From: an uncultured Mycoplasma sp.
Lineage (GTDB): Bacteria; Bacillota_I; Bacilli_A; Mycoplasmatales; Metamycoplasmataceae
NCBI GenBank assembly: GCA_949293065.1
Contig: CASFBV010000063.1
Span: forward strand, 1 to 9,088
DNA length: 9,088 nt
Reading direction: 5' to 3'
The translations under genes were made by a program, and so were the position numbers. Of this stretch, positions 1 to 7,401 are shown in pieces. Each line of letters starts with the position of its first letter. The stretch's first letter is position 1. Under the pieces are notes generated by a model that searched no databases, had not been told where the DNA came from, and saw only the letters and a program-made list of their open reading frames with translations.

Positions 1-1
1 A

Positions 2-163
2 TTTCCATTTATTTCAATTATAGGATTTGTTATCTATGTATTGGACTTAATAAAAGGTAACTATTCAATGTTGGAACTAATTGTATGTATTCTAACAATT
101 CCATTTGGTTTCTTTGCAGCTATCTTCCTATGATTAAACGCTTTAGGAATTATAAAACTATAA
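2..163 (+). CDS. C-terminal end of an unidentified membrane protein (partial)
   Basis: The frame is open from the window edge to TAA at 161-163 and reads through one TGA (131-133) as Trp, giving 53 residues. They are strongly hydrophobic: a segment of about 15 residues (FISIIGFVIYVLDLI), a short polar stretch (KGNYSM), then a second segment of about 30 residues ending near LWLNALGIIKL. This looks like the last two membrane spans of an integral membrane protein with a very short tail. I do not recognise the family from this fragment. It is followed 30 bases later by a strong terminator, so it is the last gene of its transcript and serS is separately transcribed. That it is coding is fairly sure; its function is unknown. 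Confidence 0.6.
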
Positions 164-192
164 TTACTTTTAATTTTAAGTAAAAAGTTTTC

Positions 193-222
193 AATAACCA
201 AGTTTTCTTGGTTATTTTTTTT
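193..222 (+). terminator. Rho-independent terminator after the upstream membrane gene
   Basis: A perfect 10-bp stem (AATAACCAAG at 193-202 with CTTGGTTATT at 207-216) closes a TTTT loop and runs directly into a T tract ending at 222. It separates the upstream gene from serS. Its distal arm and T tract lie where the -35 region of the serS promoter would fall. Confidence 0.9.
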
Positions 223-232
223 AATCATAAAG

Positions 233-241
233 TGATAAAAT
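233..241 (+). promoter_or_regulatory. Extended -10 promoter of serS
   Basis: TGATAAAAT is an extended -10 element (TGnTAAAAT). The hexamer ends 9 bases before the serS ATG, so transcription should begin about 3 bases upstream of the start codon. No Shine-Dalgarno sequence is present. No good -35 box is visible; a weak TTATTT at 212-217 lies in the terminator tail. Confidence 0.55.
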
Positions 242-250
242 TAAATAATT

Positions 251-1497
<1,247 letters not shown>

Positions 1498-1501
<4 letters not shown>

Positions 1502-1717
1502 GCAAGTTGTCAATTTTGATACAAACATTCTTTTCCTTTAATTAGTTTTGAAACTATTAACTTAATTGGATGCTTTTCATAATTTTTTAATAACAAATCA
1601 AATATTGCTATTCTAAATTTTAAAGATATCTATTTTTAAATCATTGAAATTTATTGTTTAATTATCTAAGAACAAAGCAAATTTTAAGTATTCATATAAG
1701 TCGTAACTATTAATCAT
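1498..1717 (-). pseudogene. Probable decayed gene, family not recognised
   Basis: Reading leftward from ATG at 1717-1715, one frame gives MINSYDLYEYLKFALFLDN, then TAA (1660-1658), then continues in the same frame as TINFNDLKIDIFKI to TAG (1615-1613). Just before that stop a neighbouring frame opens (from about 1629) and runs 43 residues, including IFDLLLKNYEKHPIKL and KGKECLYQNWQLA, with TGA read as Trp, to TAA at 1500-1498. That frame has no Met. Joined with one frameshift and one internal stop, the pieces make a plausible small protein of about 75-80 residues with balanced composition. It could instead be two chance frames in AT-rich DNA. I do not recognise the family. The 3' end overlaps the last 4 bases of serS. 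It lies just past the terminator that follows the DhaM-like gene and has no visible ribosome binding site. Confidence 0.35.
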
Positions 1718-1719
1718 GA

Positions 1720-1762
1720 AGCTTTTTATTTCCGTTTTTATAATATTTAGAAATAAAAAGCT
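1720..1762. repeat. Long perfect inverted repeat overlapping the terminator
   Basis: AGCTTTTTATTTC (1720-1732) and GAAATAAAAAGCT (1750-1762) are perfect 13-bp complements with a 17-base loop. The right arm includes the T tract and the last four stem bases (AGCT) of the - strand terminator at 1750-1782, so in the - strand RNA the two hairpins cannot form together. Apart from this, the gene-free stretch 1502-1869 holds only the decayed gene and a weak imperfect hairpin after serS (1538-1560). Confidence 0.6.
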
Positions 1763-1782
1763 CTAACCAATTTGTTAGAGCT
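1750..1782 (-). terminator. Terminator of the phosphate-uptake cluster
   Basis: Read on the - strand, AGCTCTAAC (1782-1774), a 6-base loop and GTTAGAGCT (1767-1759) form a perfect 9-bp stem followed by TTTTTATTTC. This is a standard Rho-independent terminator 87 bases past the stop of the DhaM-like gene. The hairpin is symmetrical, but the + side lacks a good T tract, so I see it as one-way. Confidence 0.8.
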
Positions 1783-1869
1783 ACCTATGTTTTTCTAGAA
1801 CCACCTATTTCTGGAAACTATCAAAAAAATATCAATGAATAAGGTGATCATTATCCATATTCATAATTT

Positions 1870-2247
1870 CTAATCTTTTATCATTTTTTCAATAGTATCT
1901 AATGGAGCTCCAGTATTTAATAACATATATGTTAAAAAACCTTTTTCAATTAGTGATCCATTCGAATAAAGAACATTAACATTTGGAATATTGACTTTTA
2001 TTCTTTTTGAAAATTGATTTGGAAGTCCTAAATCTGAAAAAATTGTAATAATATTTAAAAATTTAATTTGATTAATTCTTTCATAAATAGACTCTAAAAT
2101 CTGTTCTTCACTACCTTCATCCAATCCAATTGGAATAAATGTTAGATGAGAATAATTTTGTAAATTCATTTCTTTGAAATATGAAATAATATCATTTGAG
2201 AATTTTATTTTATTAGTAACAATTATCATTACATTCATTTGATGCAT
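1870..2247 (-). CDS. DhaM-like (PTS EIIA-mannose fold) protein lacking the active-site histidine
   Basis: 125 residues, the length of one EIIA-Man/DhaM domain. DhaM passes phosphate from HPr to the dihydroxyacetone kinase DhaKL through a histidine near the N-terminus in a V-S-H-S type motif. Here the matching strand reads MIIVTNK, so Thr11-Asn12-Lys13 replace Ser-His-Ser and there is no phosphorylatable His. Other landmarks remain: a GLDEG segment (41-45), FSDLG (70-74, the family DLGSA region), and NGSLIEKGFL (96-105) followed by NTGAPLDTIEKMI near the end. The assignment rests on motif order, not a search. The gene starts 26 bases after the pstCA stop and ends the cluster before a terminator. 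It has no Shine-Dalgarno sequence, but a perfect TATAAT lies 7 bases before ATG 2247, favouring that start over Met4 or Met7. A regulatory or binding role is inference only. Confidence 0.6.
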   Translation of the reverse strand: MHQMNVMIIVTNKIKFSNDIISYFKEMNLQNYSHLTFIPIGLDEGSEEQILESIYERINQIKFLNIITIFSDLGLPNQFSKRIKVNIPNVNVLYSNGSLIEKGFLTYMLLNTGAPLDTIEKMIKD

Positions 2248-2254
2248 ATTTAAA

Positions 2255-2284
2255 ATTATAAATGGAAATGAATTTATTCAGCAA
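2255..2284 (-). promoter_or_regulatory. Candidate internal promoter of the DhaM-like gene
   Basis: On the - strand, TTGCTG (2284-2279) and a perfect TATAAT (2260-2255) are separated by 18 bases. The -10 ends 7 bases before ATG 2247, so a transcript would start at or beside the A of the start codon. The -35 lies inside the 3' end of pstCA. This would allow the gene to be expressed without pst transcription. Confidence 0.5.
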
Positions 2285-4247
2285 TTTCTTCTTTATTATT
2301 ATTTGGAAAAATCTCTTCTTTTAATCTGATAAAGAAATCTTTAATTCTTTTTCTATTTGGAATTATCACAAAACCGATTAAGAAAAGAATAAGGGTAAAA
2401 ATAATTGTTATGAATGCCGCTTGATATTGAATATCAGAAGCGTTTGGATTTGGTGAAAAGATCTGAGCATAAATTTGAGTTGTTAATGTGGTTCCTGGAC
2501 GATCTAGCATTGAATATCTTGATGATGATAAACCAGCTGTTAAGTATAGCGGTGCTGTTTCTGAGAAAATTCTACCTATTGTAGAAATAATTGAAGTGGT
2601 AATTGAAATCATTGCCATTGGTAAAATTAATTTTCTAATTGTTTGTAATTTCGTATTCCCCAAGGCATAGGAATTTGTTCTAATCTCTTCTGGAATATTT
2701 TTTAGAGCTTGTTCAATCAATCTTGTAAATGAAGGTAGAACAACAATAATTAATGTTAAGGAACCTGCGATTAAAGAATTACCATAAACTCCATTTGATG
2801 TTCAACCAAATGATTGAATAAATAAAAGTAATCCAAACATACCAAAAATAATTGAAGGAGTTGTCCCTAATGAATCTAAGAAAAACACGATTATTTTTTT
2901 AACAGTTTTATTAATTGAATATTCATTTAAAAATATAGCAACAATTAGTGCAATCGGAAAACCTATTACTAAACAAACAAGAATTATTAATAATGTATTA
3001 ACTAACGACTGAGATGTTGAATCTTTTGAATAAACAAAAAACATTGACGGATTGTCACTTATCCCCATAATACCTTTTACAACAATATCTCCAACTATTC
3101 AAAATACAAATGCAAAACAAATTAGAGTAAATAAAATCTCTCAAAACATCTTTCAAATTGGATATACATTTTTTCATTTGTAATTTGTATTTCTATCTTT
3201 AATGTATAAAGATACATTTTCTAAATTAACATTATCTACTTTATATTTTGATTTAAAGATTATTTTTTCTCAAAACATTTTTAATTGATTTGGAACTCAC
3301 ATTAAATATGCATAAACATTTTGCTCAAATTTTACAAATTTTGAATTTTGCTTTTTATGTTTTTTTCTTGAAAATGAAAGAATAAACATATTTAAAATCA
3401 TTGAAATAATTAGCATAATAAATCCAAATGCATATAGTAATGGTCTAATCTTATCAGGATCTTTATCAGCAAACATTGATGTAGAAATAAAGGCACCTAA
3501 TGTTTGTGAAGATGAATTTAGAAAATTATGAAAACCATGAGTAAAAATATTATCTGATGGTTGAGCTTGTAAAATCATAGAAACAGCCATTGATTCACCA
3601 ATAGCTCTTGAAATTGCTAAAATAACAGCAACAATAATTCCAGGACGTGCTGCTTTTTTAGCAATTTTATATATAGCTCTTGTTTTAGTATTTCCTAATG
3701 CAAGAGGATTACTTATTAAAGTATCATCAACATTATTTAATGAATCTAAAGTCATTGTAACAATGGTTGGAATAACCATAAATGCAAGCATAATAGATCC
3801 ATTAAAAATTGAATTTGGACTAATACCAAATCATGATTGCCAAATTTTACCTAATGCCTGCTGAGCAAACAAACCAAAAATAACTGATGGTATTCCACTT
3901 AAAACTTGAAATAAAATAATAACTGACTTACGATATTTTTTATGTAACCTATATTTTGTAAATAAAGCAACTCTAATTCCTAATGGAACAGCAATAAATA
4001 AAGCAATTGCTGATGTTAATAATGTGATACTAAAAGGTATTCAAAATGAATATTGATCTTTTGATGAATCAAATTTTGAACTAAATAAAATATTCACAAT
4101 TCCAAAATTAGAAAAACCTTTAATAGCAAATATTAATATAAAAATAACTAAAACAACAAAAATAGAAATAACAAAAGTTGCAAAACCAAATGATGTTCAT
4201 TTTGCTATCTCATTTCTTCTCAAACTTTTGTTAATTGTATTATTCAT
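2274..4247 (-). CDS. pstA: Fused phosphate ABC transporter permease PstC-PstA
   Basis: A single 657-residue frame, reading about ten TGA codons as Trp, carries both channel subunits of the high-affinity phosphate importer. The PstC half (about 1-310) has IPSVIFGLF, the ATPase-contact loop around ALGNTK (183-188), and GESMAV (217-222). A polar linker (about 310-375) includes KMFWE twice (323-327 and 366-370). The PstA half follows with TPSIIFGMFG, a second ALGNTK loop (about 528-533) and ETAPL (563-567). Each half is strongly hydrophobic with several membrane spans. Under the standard code it would look like three or four fragments. The start ATG 4247 has a strong AAGGAAAG (4261-4254) six bases upstream, inside the last pstS codons; the pstS stop is two bases away, so translation is probably coupled. 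Mycoplasma genitalium has a permease of similar length, so the fusion is known in mollicutes. Nothing is missing from the conserved motifs. Confidence 0.93.
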
Positions 4248-4249
4248 AA

Positions 4250-5359
4250 TTAACTTTCCTTTTCACCTGCTCCACAAAATCCTAAATTAACATCAGAAAA
4301 TTGAGAATCAGCAACAAAATTAATGTCACCATTTGAATAACCCATATCTTGAATTTGTTGTTCTGTTAAAGAAACATAGCCTTCATCTGAAATTATATTT
4401 TTAGCTTTTTCATCAAATAAAATTCATTGTAACATTTTTACAATTTTTTCTTTATTTTTAATTTGATTTATTGAATAAATTAAATTAAAAGGACGATACC
4501 AATTATAACCCTGTGTAATAGTTTCGTTTGTTAATTCTGAATTATTATATTTTGCTATTTTAAACCCAGCACTTTCAATTTGTTTTCTATTGTTTAAAAT
4601 AAAACCAGATGATAAATAAATTATTGAACCTTCTTTTGCATCTTTAATTCTGTTTCATGCTTGAGAATTTGCTTCAGCTGTTTGAACTACATTGTTTCCG
4701 TATGAACCATTTTCTAAAATATCTAAAATTCTTTTTTGTTCATCAGAAGTTAAATTAGTTCAATAACTTGAACTTTGATAATCTAAATGAGAATCTTTTA
4801 AAAATCCATCTGCAGTTCCTGAAATTGAAGCTCCTCCATTTCTTGCATATGGAATCAATTCTGTATTATCTCCATTATTTAATAAATCATTAAATGTTAT
4901 TTTTTCTATTCCACTAAAAGATGCATATATTTTTGCTAAATTATCAGCATTTAAACAAATATCTAAATCTTTTGATTTTGATGAAGGCTTATAAACAATT
5001 CCAATTCCATCTCAAGCTATTGTTAAAGTTTTAACTTGTTTTTTTTCTCATGCTTGATAATTTCTTGATTCTTTATCTTTTAAAATATTTGGATTTTTTG
5101 AAGCCATTCCAATTTCTTTTGTCCCTTGAATAATTGAATTAATTCCAGCTCCTGAACCACCTGCTGATGTAACTATATCAATATCTTTATATTCTTTTGA
5201 AAAAGCTTCAACCAATGGAAGAACAGCTGTTGATCCGCCAATACTTACAGTAGGAACTTTTACTAAAACACCACTAACACAAACAATTAAAACCGCAAAC
5301 ATAGAAACACCAAGAATTGGCATTCCTATTTTAAGAAACTTTTTAGTTGTAGGCTTCAT
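4250..5359 (-). CDS. pstS: Phosphate-binding protein PstS
   Basis: Extracellular substrate-binding protein of the phosphate importer, 369 residues with several TGA codons read as Trp. Residues 1-33 are an N-terminal signal or anchor: basic MKPTTKKFLK, then about 20 hydrophobic residues. The mature part opens with the PstS motif GGSTAVLPLVEAF (41-53), which binds phosphate, and continues with SAGGSGAGI (65-73), a glycine-rich loop typical of the family. Cys27 is preceded by Leu-Ile-Val, a poor lipobox because position -1 is usually Gly, Ala or Ser; whether it is a lipoprotein or is held by an uncleaved helix is open. It is the first gene of the cluster and is followed two bases later by pstCA. 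There is no Shine-Dalgarno sequence; TAAAAT at 5378-5373 predicts a leader of about 7 bases. Confidence 0.93.
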
Positions 5360-5365
5360 AAAATA

Positions 5366-5378
5366 TGTATATATTTTA
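5366..5378 (-). promoter_or_regulatory. Candidate promoter of the pst cluster
   Basis: On the - strand TAAAAT (5378-5373) predicts a start near the A at 5366, seven bases before the pstS ATG. No ribosome binding site follows. A second AT-rich hexamer (TATACA) overlaps this stretch, so the exact -10 is uncertain. Confidence 0.4.
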
Positions 5379-5390
5379 CTTTAAAAATAG

Positions 5391-5427
5391 ATAAAAAATT
5401 ATATTAATTTTTTATAAATTAATTTAT
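5391..5427. repeat. Two adjacent AT-only palindromes between divergent genes
   Basis: ATAAAAAATTA (5391-5401) and TAATTTTTTAT (5405-5415) form an 11-bp perfect inverted repeat with a 3-base centre. Directly beside it, ATAAATTAATTTAT (5414-5427) is a perfect 14-base palindrome. Both lie in the spacer between pstS and the divergent gene, over the expected -35 region of pstS. They could be an operator, but AT-only palindromes also arise easily in DNA of this composition. Confidence 0.4.
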
Positions 5428-5477
5428 TTTAAGAAGATGTCAAAAACTTCTTTCATTTAATTTTTGAAACTTTCTAA

Positions 5478-5864
5478 ATGTTGTTTATGTTAAAAATAAA
5501 AAACATATGGCTAAGATATCTAAAAAAGCAAGCAAAAGATAAGGTTGATCAATTAGAATCAATTGATGAATTTGATGAGATTGAACTTTCTAATAAGAAA
5601 ACAAAGTTAACAATTGTAGGAAAAAAGAAGGATAATATAAAAAAATCAAATTTTGAAGAAAAAGTTTTAAATTTTATGGAAATGTTAATGAATTTATCAA
5701 AGAACAAAAAGAGTTCAATAAAAAAAATAGGTAGCGATGTAAAAGAAATCAAATCTCATCTTGATGTGTTAGAAACAAAAGTAGATAGAATTGAAAAAGA
5801 CATCAAAGATATGAAATCCACACCTACAATGAGTCGTGAATTGAAAAAATCTACAAAATATTAG
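5478..5864 (+). CDS. Lysine-rich coiled-coil protein of unknown function
   Basis: 128 residues that I do not recognise. The first 20 or so (MLFMLKIKNIWLRYLKKQAK) mix hydrophobic and basic residues, suggesting an amphipathic helix. An acidic patch follows (LESIDEFDEIEL, about 26-37), then a basic linker. From about residue 58 to 115 there is a helical heptad-like region (KVLNFMEMLMNL, then IGSDVKEIKSHLDVLETKVDRIEKDIKDM) that should form a coiled coil. There is no signal peptide and no clear membrane span. An in-frame TAA lies immediately before ATG 5478; Met4 at 5487 is an alternative start, and neither has a ribosome binding site. Its one Trp codon is TGG, whereas most Trp codons in the window are TGA. 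It is divergent from pstS and convergent with cinA. No good terminator is seen in the 116 bases that follow. Confidence 0.65.
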   Translation: MLFMLKIKNIWLRYLKKQAKDKVDQLESIDEFDEIELSNKKTKLTIVGKKKDNIKKSNFEEKVLNFMEMLMNLSKNKKSSIKKIGSDVKEIKSHLDVLETKVDRIEKDIKDMKSTPTMSRELKKSTKY

Positions 5865-5980
5865 AGATATAGAAAGCAAAAAATACATTAAACTTTTTCA
5901 TTTGTTGATTTTTGTTAATCTAATAAAAATACATACAACAATATAAAACAAAATAATAAACTAATTTCAATGATAAATAG

Positions 5981-6394
5981 CTAAACTTTTTGCATTATTT
6001 TTTTTACTTTTTCCAATGCAAATTCAACAGATCTTTTTCTAATTTCATTTCTATCTATATTTCCAAAATTTATTTCATAAACTTCATTATTAATCGCTAT
6101 GAAAACTAACCCCACTTCTTTGTTTTCCATTGGATTAGGTCCTGCATTTCCAGTGAATGAAACACATATATCAACATCAAAAAATTCTTTACCCTTTAAG
6201 GCCATTTCAAGAGCGGTTTTTTTATTAATAACACCTTCTGATGTATCAACCCCTAGTTTCTCTTTAATTTCATTTCAATATGTAACTAATGAACCCTTAA
6301 AATATTTACTTGCTCCGGGTTTTGATACTATCTCAGAAGCAAAAAGTCCTCCTGTGAATGATTCTATTGAAGCTAATGTTAATTCTTTATCCAT
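5981..6394 (-). CDS. cinA: CinA C-terminal domain protein, nicotinamide-nucleotide amidase
   Basis: 137 residues, matching a stand-alone CinA C-terminal (PncC) domain, slightly shorter than the usual 160 or so; there is no N-terminal molybdopterin-binding-like domain. The family enzyme hydrolyses NMN to nicotinate mononucleotide and ammonia in the cytoplasm, part of pyridine-nucleotide recycling. Visible motifs are ESFTGG (11-16, the ESCTGG active-site motif with its serine), GSLVTYWNEIKEKLGV (34-49, with TGA as Trp40) and SFTGNAGP (79-86, the family S-x-TG-x-AGP loop). The start ATG 6394 lies 17 bases after the rluB stop. It has no ribosome binding site, but a perfect TATAAT ends 7 bases before it. 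A shorter version starting at Met65 would lose the active-site motif, so the full frame is right. Confidence 0.88.
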
Positions 6395-6401
6395 AATTTA
6401 A

Positions 6402-6407
6402 ATTATA
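6402..6407 (-). promoter_or_regulatory. Candidate leaderless -10 box of cinA
   Basis: A perfect TATAAT on the - strand (6407-6402) is followed by 7 bases and then the cinA ATG, so the predicted start is at or beside the A of the start codon. It lies in the 17-base gap after rluB. No convincing -35 box is visible. Expression by read-through from rluB is the alternative. Confidence 0.4.
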
Positions 6408-6411
6408 TTAT

Positions 6412-7122
6412 CTATTGTAAATTAACTAATTTTTTTAGTAATTTAATTTCATGTGGTTTTAACATACGATAAGATCCAACAGGCATTTTATCACATGTTA
6501 GACCTGCAAATTCTATTCTTTTTAAATCAAGAACTTTTTTATCAACTAATTCAAATAATTTTTTAATATGATGATATGAACCTTGTGAAATAGTTATTAA
6601 ATACGATTTATTTTCCACTTGATCTACAACTTGCTTTGATTTTTTATTGTTAATTATCACATCATCTGAGTTTAAGAAATTAAATTCTTTTAAATTTAAT
6701 GATTCATTTAATCTTGCACGATATATTCTTTTAATTTGTGACGAAGGATGAGCTAACTTATTTGCTAATTCTCCATCATTTGTAATTAATATAACACCTG
6801 TTGTATCATAATCCAATCTTCCTACAGGAAATAAATAAGAATCATCATCAATCAAATCTACAACTTTTACACGATTAAAATTATCTTTTAAAGTACAAAT
6901 TGTTTTTTTAGGTTTATTTAAAAGATAGTATTTTTTTTCTTCAATCAGCTTAATGACGTTGCCATTAACTTCAACAACATCATTTTCATTTACTCTTTGA
7001 CCCAAAATAGCAAATTTACCATTTACTTTAACTTTATTCTTTTTAATTAATTCTTCCGCTTCTCTTCGAGAAGCATATCCAGCTTGTGACAAATATTTGT
7101 TAATTCTAATTTGATCTTTCAT
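6412..7122 (-). CDS. rluB: RsuA/RluB-family 23S rRNA pseudouridine synthase
   Basis: 236 residues, the family length. Converts a specific uridine of ribosomal RNA to pseudouridine; RluB acts on 23S rRNA and RsuA on 16S, and RluB is the more common type in Firmicutes relatives, so the exact target is inference. Residues about 1-50 are an S4 RNA-binding domain (IRINKYLSQAGYASRREAEE, then VKVNGK). The catalytic domain begins near KKYYLLNKPKKTICT and contains the active-site motif GRLDYDTTGVILITNDG (101-117) with catalytic Asp104. RIYRARL (132-138) and HHIKKLF further on are also family landmarks. No Trp codon occurs, so the frame is unbroken under either code. There is no ribosome binding site: TAAAAT ends 6 bases before the ATG, right after the terminator of the small basic gene. 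The cinA gene follows 17 bases downstream. Confidence 0.92.
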   Translation of the reverse strand: MKDQIRINKYLSQAGYASRREAEELIKKNKVKVNGKFAILGQRVNENDVVEVNGNVIKLIEEKKYYLLNKPKKTICTLKDNFNRVKVVDLIDDDSYLFPVGRLDYDTTGVILITNDGELANKLAHPSSQIKRIYRARLNESLNLKEFNFLNSDDVIINNKKSKQVVDQVENKSYLITISQGSYHHIKKLFELVDKKVLDLKRIEFAGLTCDKMPVGSYRMLKPHEIKLLKKLVNLQ

Positions 7123-7128
7123 AACTAT

Positions 7129-7134
7129 ATTTTA
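7129..7134 (-). promoter_or_regulatory. Leaderless -10 box of rluB
   Basis: TAAAAT on the - strand (7134-7129) leaves six bases before the rluB ATG, which puts transcription start +1 exactly on the A of the start codon. The upstream terminator at 7141-7168 makes a separate promoter necessary, and its T-rich tail falls in the spacer and -35 region, as at serS. Confidence 0.55.
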
Positions 7135-7140
7135 CTTAAA

Positions 7141-7168
7141 CAAAATAAAAAGAACAGTATGTTCTTTT
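7141..7168 (-). terminator. Terminator after the small basic protein gene
   Basis: On the - strand AAAAGAACA (7168-7160), loop TAC and TGTTCTTTT (7156-7148) form a 9-bp stem running into TATTTTG. It lies 8 bases past the stop of the 34-residue gene, isolating that gene from rluB. Confidence 0.8.
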
Positions 7169-7175
7169 CTTTAAA

Positions 7176-7280
7176 TTATTTAGATGCTTTTCTTTGTTCT
7201 TTTTGTTCTTTTTTTAATCTTTTTTCTTGTCTTTTTTTAGCATCAATTCTTTTTTGTTTTTTGCTATTAATTCTTGACAT
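7176..7280 (-). CDS. Small very basic protein, 34 residues, unknown function
   Basis: A 35-codon frame from ATG 7280 to TAA 7176. The product has 16 Lys/Arg out of 34 residues and only 4 acidic residues, with no Cys, Trp or Pro, and should be one long charged helix (core KKQKRIDAKKRQEKRLKKEQ). The gene is well supported as its own unit despite its size: GAAAGG (7293-7288) lies 7 bases before the ATG, an extended -10 element lies further upstream, and a clean terminator follows 8 bases past the stop. I do not recognise the family. The composition fits RNA or ribosome binding, and its neighbours (ABC-F protein, rRNA pseudouridine synthase) act on ribosomes, but this is inference. It is not an obvious ribosomal protein: L34 and L36 motifs are absent. 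Confidence 0.75.
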   Translation of the reverse strand: MSRINSKKQKRIDAKKRQEKRLKKEQKEQRKASK

Positions 7281-7317
7281 AATCTAACCTTTCATTTTCT
7301 TGGTGTTTAATTAATAA

Positions 7318-7326
7318 AATATATCA
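7318..7326 (-). promoter_or_regulatory. Extended -10 promoter of the small basic gene
   Basis: TGATATATT on the - strand (7326-7318) is an extended -10 element like that of serS. It predicts a start near 7311 and a leader of about 31 bases carrying the ribosome binding site GAAAGG at 7293-7288. Confidence 0.5.
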
Positions 7327-7401
7327 TAAGAAATGAAAAAATATAAGAAGTTTTGATAAAAATTTATTTTTGTAAATCATATTAATTGCAACTTTTTTTA
7401 T

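Noticed and set aside
1798..1869. Open stretch just after the DhaM-like stop (about 24 codons past TAG, or a 19-codon frame from an ATG in another register)
   Set aside because: Too short, without a ribosome binding site or family resemblance, and it ends before the terminator. A longer read-through product is not supported.
2488..2670. Open frame on the + strand inside the permease region
   Set aside because: It is antisense to the conserved ETAPL region of PstA and has no ribosome binding site of note.
2274..4247. Several separate short permease genes broken by TGA codons
   Set aside because: All pieces are in one frame and join into a continuous PstC-PstA protein when TGA is read as Trp. 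The joins contain no other stop and fall inside conserved domains, so this is the mollicute code and not gene decay.
5438..5461. Tiny upstream frame (MSKTSFI) before the coiled-coil gene
   Set aside because: Only 7 codons, no clear ribosome binding site, and likely chance in AT-rich DNA.
5506..5541. 11-codon basic peptide frame (MAKISKKASKR)
   Set aside because: It lies wholly inside the coiled-coil gene in another frame and has no separate start signals.
5549..5752. Phe/Leu-rich open frame on the - strand resembling a membrane peptide
   Set aside because: It is the antisense of the lysine-rich coiled-coil gene; Lys codons read backwards give Phe and Leu. No start signals support it.
6099..6401. 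100-codon open frame on the + strand
   Set aside because: It lies opposite cinA, whose frame carries the ESFTGG and SFTGNAGP family motifs. The + translation has no recognisable feature.
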